Source: an uncultured Clostridia bacterium
Lineage (GTDB): Bacteria; Bacillota; Clostridia; TANB77; CAG-508
Direction: 5' to 3'
Length of the DNA: 60,671 nt
NCBI GenBank assembly: GCA_947630545.1
Contig: CANRHX010000007.1
Coordinates: 1-60,671, forward strand
Shown here: positions 59,138 to 60,671 of the stretch, piece by piece
Position numbering within the stretch: position 1 is the stretch's first letter
Layout: each line of letters starts with the position of its first letter
The notes under the pieces: generated by a model
Database searches by the model: none
Seen by the model: the letters and a program-made list of their open reading frames with translations, nothing else
What the model was told of the DNA's origin: nothing
Program-made: the position numbers and the translations under genes

Positions 59138-59242
59138 TTTTGTAGGGATAATAGTAATGGAATGTCGAATACGGCTTATTTATTAGGGGCTTAAACATTA
59201 ATAAAAAAGGAATTCTTGTATGGGGGCTATTTCCCTACAAAA
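59138..59242 (+). ncRNA. Possible structured RNA after rlmH
   Basis: TTTTGTAGGGATAATAG (59138-59154) pairs with CTATTTCCCTACAAAA (59227-59242), closing a roughly 105-nt element with GGGG and CCC elements inside. The strand is inferred from rlmH. Family not recognised; could be an sRNA, a riboswitch remnant or a repeat. Confidence 0.35.
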
Positions 59243-59365
59243 TTAATAACTTTAATTGGATATTTTCTTCAAAAGAATTTTTGATAATATTTTGATAATT
59301 AATTTTCTTACGATAAAAAATATAAAAATAAAAATTAAAATATTCTGAATAAAATTAAACCTCCT

Positions 59366-59441
59366 TTTGAAATAAATAATAATTTTTTAAATTATTTGTC
59401 ACTATTTGAAATAAACAATATTTTTTTATTATTTGTCACTA
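59366..59441. repeat. Imperfect tandem duplication, about 38 bp
   Basis: Two copies beginning TTTGAAATAAA and ending ATTTGTCACTA (59366-59404 and 59405-59441). No gene lies in 59243-59620 apart from this, a Spo0A-like core at 59489-59495 (minus strand) and a -10-like TATAAT at 59540-59545. Confidence 0.6.
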
Positions 59442-59620
59442 TTATAAGGTGGCTTATTATTTTTGTCAACATAAATCGTTCGACTTTATTCGACATTTGA
59501 CTTTAAATAGCTCTTTATGCTTTACTTAAAAGATTATTATATAATTAAAACTTCAAAAATAATATCCTTCTTTTTAGCACAAATATTAAACTATTTAATA
59601 TTATACTATGGGTGATATTA

Positions 59621-60484
59621 ATGAGTTTTGGATTATGCTTAGCTGGCGGTGGTGTAAAAGGTGCTGCTCATATTGGAGTTCTTAAAGCTTTGGAAGAAGA
59701 AAACATTACTATAGATTATATCGGTGGGACATCGTCTGGAAGTATTGTTGCTACTTTATTTGCATGTGGCTATAATTCAGATGAAATATATAAAATTTTT
59801 AAACAATATTGTAAAAAAATTAAATATATAGATTTTAAAAATATATTTAAATTAGTTCTTGGGCTAATTTTTGCAAGAAGAATTATAATAGATGGTCTAA
59901 ATTCTGGAGTTCAAATACAAAAATTAATAGATAAAGTATGTAATAAAAAGGGCATATATAATATTTCTGATATTTCTGTACCTTTAGCAATTCCTAGTGT
60001 TGATATGTATGATGGGAAAGTATTGTGTTTTACATCATGTAGTCAAAAACGAAATTTTTCTGATGATGTTGTTTTTGTAGATGATATTTCTGTTGGAAAA
60101 GCTGTTCAGTCAAGTTGTAGCTATCCTGTTGTTTTTTCTCCTTCTAGGTATAATGATACTATGCTTTTAGATGGAGGGATGAGAGAAAATGTTCCATGGA
60201 AAGAATTAAAAAAATTGGGAGCTAATAATATATTAAGTGTTACTTTTGAAGAATCTTCAATTAGTCCTTGTTGTAAAAATTTAATTGAGGTAGCAGAAAG
60301 ATCTTTGAATTTATTGTGTAGAGAATTATCAAATTATGAATTGCAAGGTGCAGATTATATAATGAAAATTAAAACTCAAAAAATTAATTTGTTGGATATG
60401 AAAAAAATTGATGTTTTATATAATTTGGGATATGAAACTGCAAAAAATAATATGAAAATAATTAGGCAAAGGCTTGACATATAA
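59621..60484 (+). CDS. Patatin-like phospholipase
   Basis: 287 aa. The oxyanion GGGVKGAAHIG, nucleophile elbow GGTSSGS (serine 40 or so) and the aspartate of the Ser-Asp dyad in LDGGMRENVP are all present, so it is probably an active RssA/YchK-like lipid acyl hydrolase. ATG 59621 is chosen since GGGTGAT lies 4 nt before it, and that sequence contains the alternative GTG. No CGG in frame. Confidence 0.9.
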   Translation: MSFGLCLAGGGVKGAAHIGVLKALEEENITIDYIGGTSSGSIVATLFACGYNSDEIYKIFKQYCKKIKYIDFKNIFKLVLGLIFARRIIIDGLNSGVQIQKLIDKVCNKKGIYNISDISVPLAIPSVDMYDGKVLCFTSCSQKRNFSDDVVFVDDISVGKAVQSSCSYPVVFSPSRYNDTMLLDGGMRENVPWKELKKLGANNILSVTFEESSISPCCKNLIEVAERSLNLLCRELSNYELQGADYIMKIKTQKINLLDMKKIDVLYNLGYETAKNNMKIIRQRLDI

Positions 60485-60523
60485 ATAATATTGTGTTATT
60501 ATAGGTATTGTTATTTAACATTT

Positions 60524-60600
<77 letters not shown>

Positions 60601-60607
60601 AGAAAGT

Positions 60608-60671
60608 CTTATACGAACCCAGTATAAGTTAATCCACCATATTATAATCGTATAAGATTAATATGGTGGAT
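60608..60671. repeat. Two hairpins after tRNA-Arg, reaching the window end
   Basis: CTTATAC/GTATAAG (60608-60628) and AATCCACCATATTA/TAATATGGTGGAT (60631-60671). The second stops at the window edge, so its extent is unknown. Either a terminator or the border of an element near the tRNA. Confidence 0.5.

Overview
The window is 60.7 kb of a very AT-rich Gram-positive genome. SpoIIE, SpoIIR, an alpha/beta SASP and the SleB-YpeB germination pair mark an endospore-forming clostridium. The lack of recognisable IS elements or prophage and the gene order suggest an uncultured gut-type Clostridia chromosome, but that placement is inference. Most genes lie on the minus strand.

Layout. 1-560: tRNA-Cys and tRNA-Gly with a promoter, then a palindromic repeat. 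562-9189: topA, a small DUF6514-like gene, a Y-family polymerase, a SASP gene, a short-chain dehydrogenase, spoIIE and a membrane-anchored protein. 9316-13953: a secreted glucosaminidase and a large beta-helix/Ig surface protein. 14310-21599: rpoC and rpoB behind a strong promoter and long leader. 21922-30265: P-type ATPase, small export protein, PcrA helicase, low-molecular-weight phosphatase, ZIP metal transporter, a small membrane protein and prfA. 30370-37380: a YhaN/YhaO-type ATPase-nuclease pair, an orphan VirD4/TraG coupling protein with two small genes, and a DnaJ-like protein. 37473-48945: murF, a VanW protein, ypeB-sleB, a UgtP-type glycosyltransferase, recR-ybaB-dnaX, the SRP RNA, tadA and a PHP protein. 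48993-60671: tRNA-Arg(CCU), phosphoglucomutase and UDP-sugar pyrophosphorylase, a VWA surface protein, spoIIR, murA, a YycJ-type MBL protein, rlmH, a patatin and tRNA-Arg(UCU).

Main discovery. Six conserved genes (Y-family polymerase, spoIIE, ZIP transporter, virD4, dnaJ-like, yycJ) are each interrupted by a frame change, and the ZIP gene has three. All eight breaks are at a CGG codon in the frame being read. At all eight, skipping one base (CGG N read as GGN, or CGGN read as a four-base codon) restores the conserved protein. In the intact genes I scanned by eye, CGG occurs roughly 70-90 times out of frame and I found no in-frame CGG. This looks like a genome-wide decoding rule in which CGG is not an arginine codon but a constitutive +1 frameshift (or quadruplet) codon, probably giving glycine. 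It makes apparently broken genes intact.

Second pattern. A 31-bp unit with TGTGTCA/TGACACA ends and a GGTTCCGGGTTT core is dispersed in at least six intergenic sites, singly, in tandem with a 34-bp period, and as large inverted repeats. One 80-bp copy is identical at two loci, and one site forms an approximately 265-bp hairpin.
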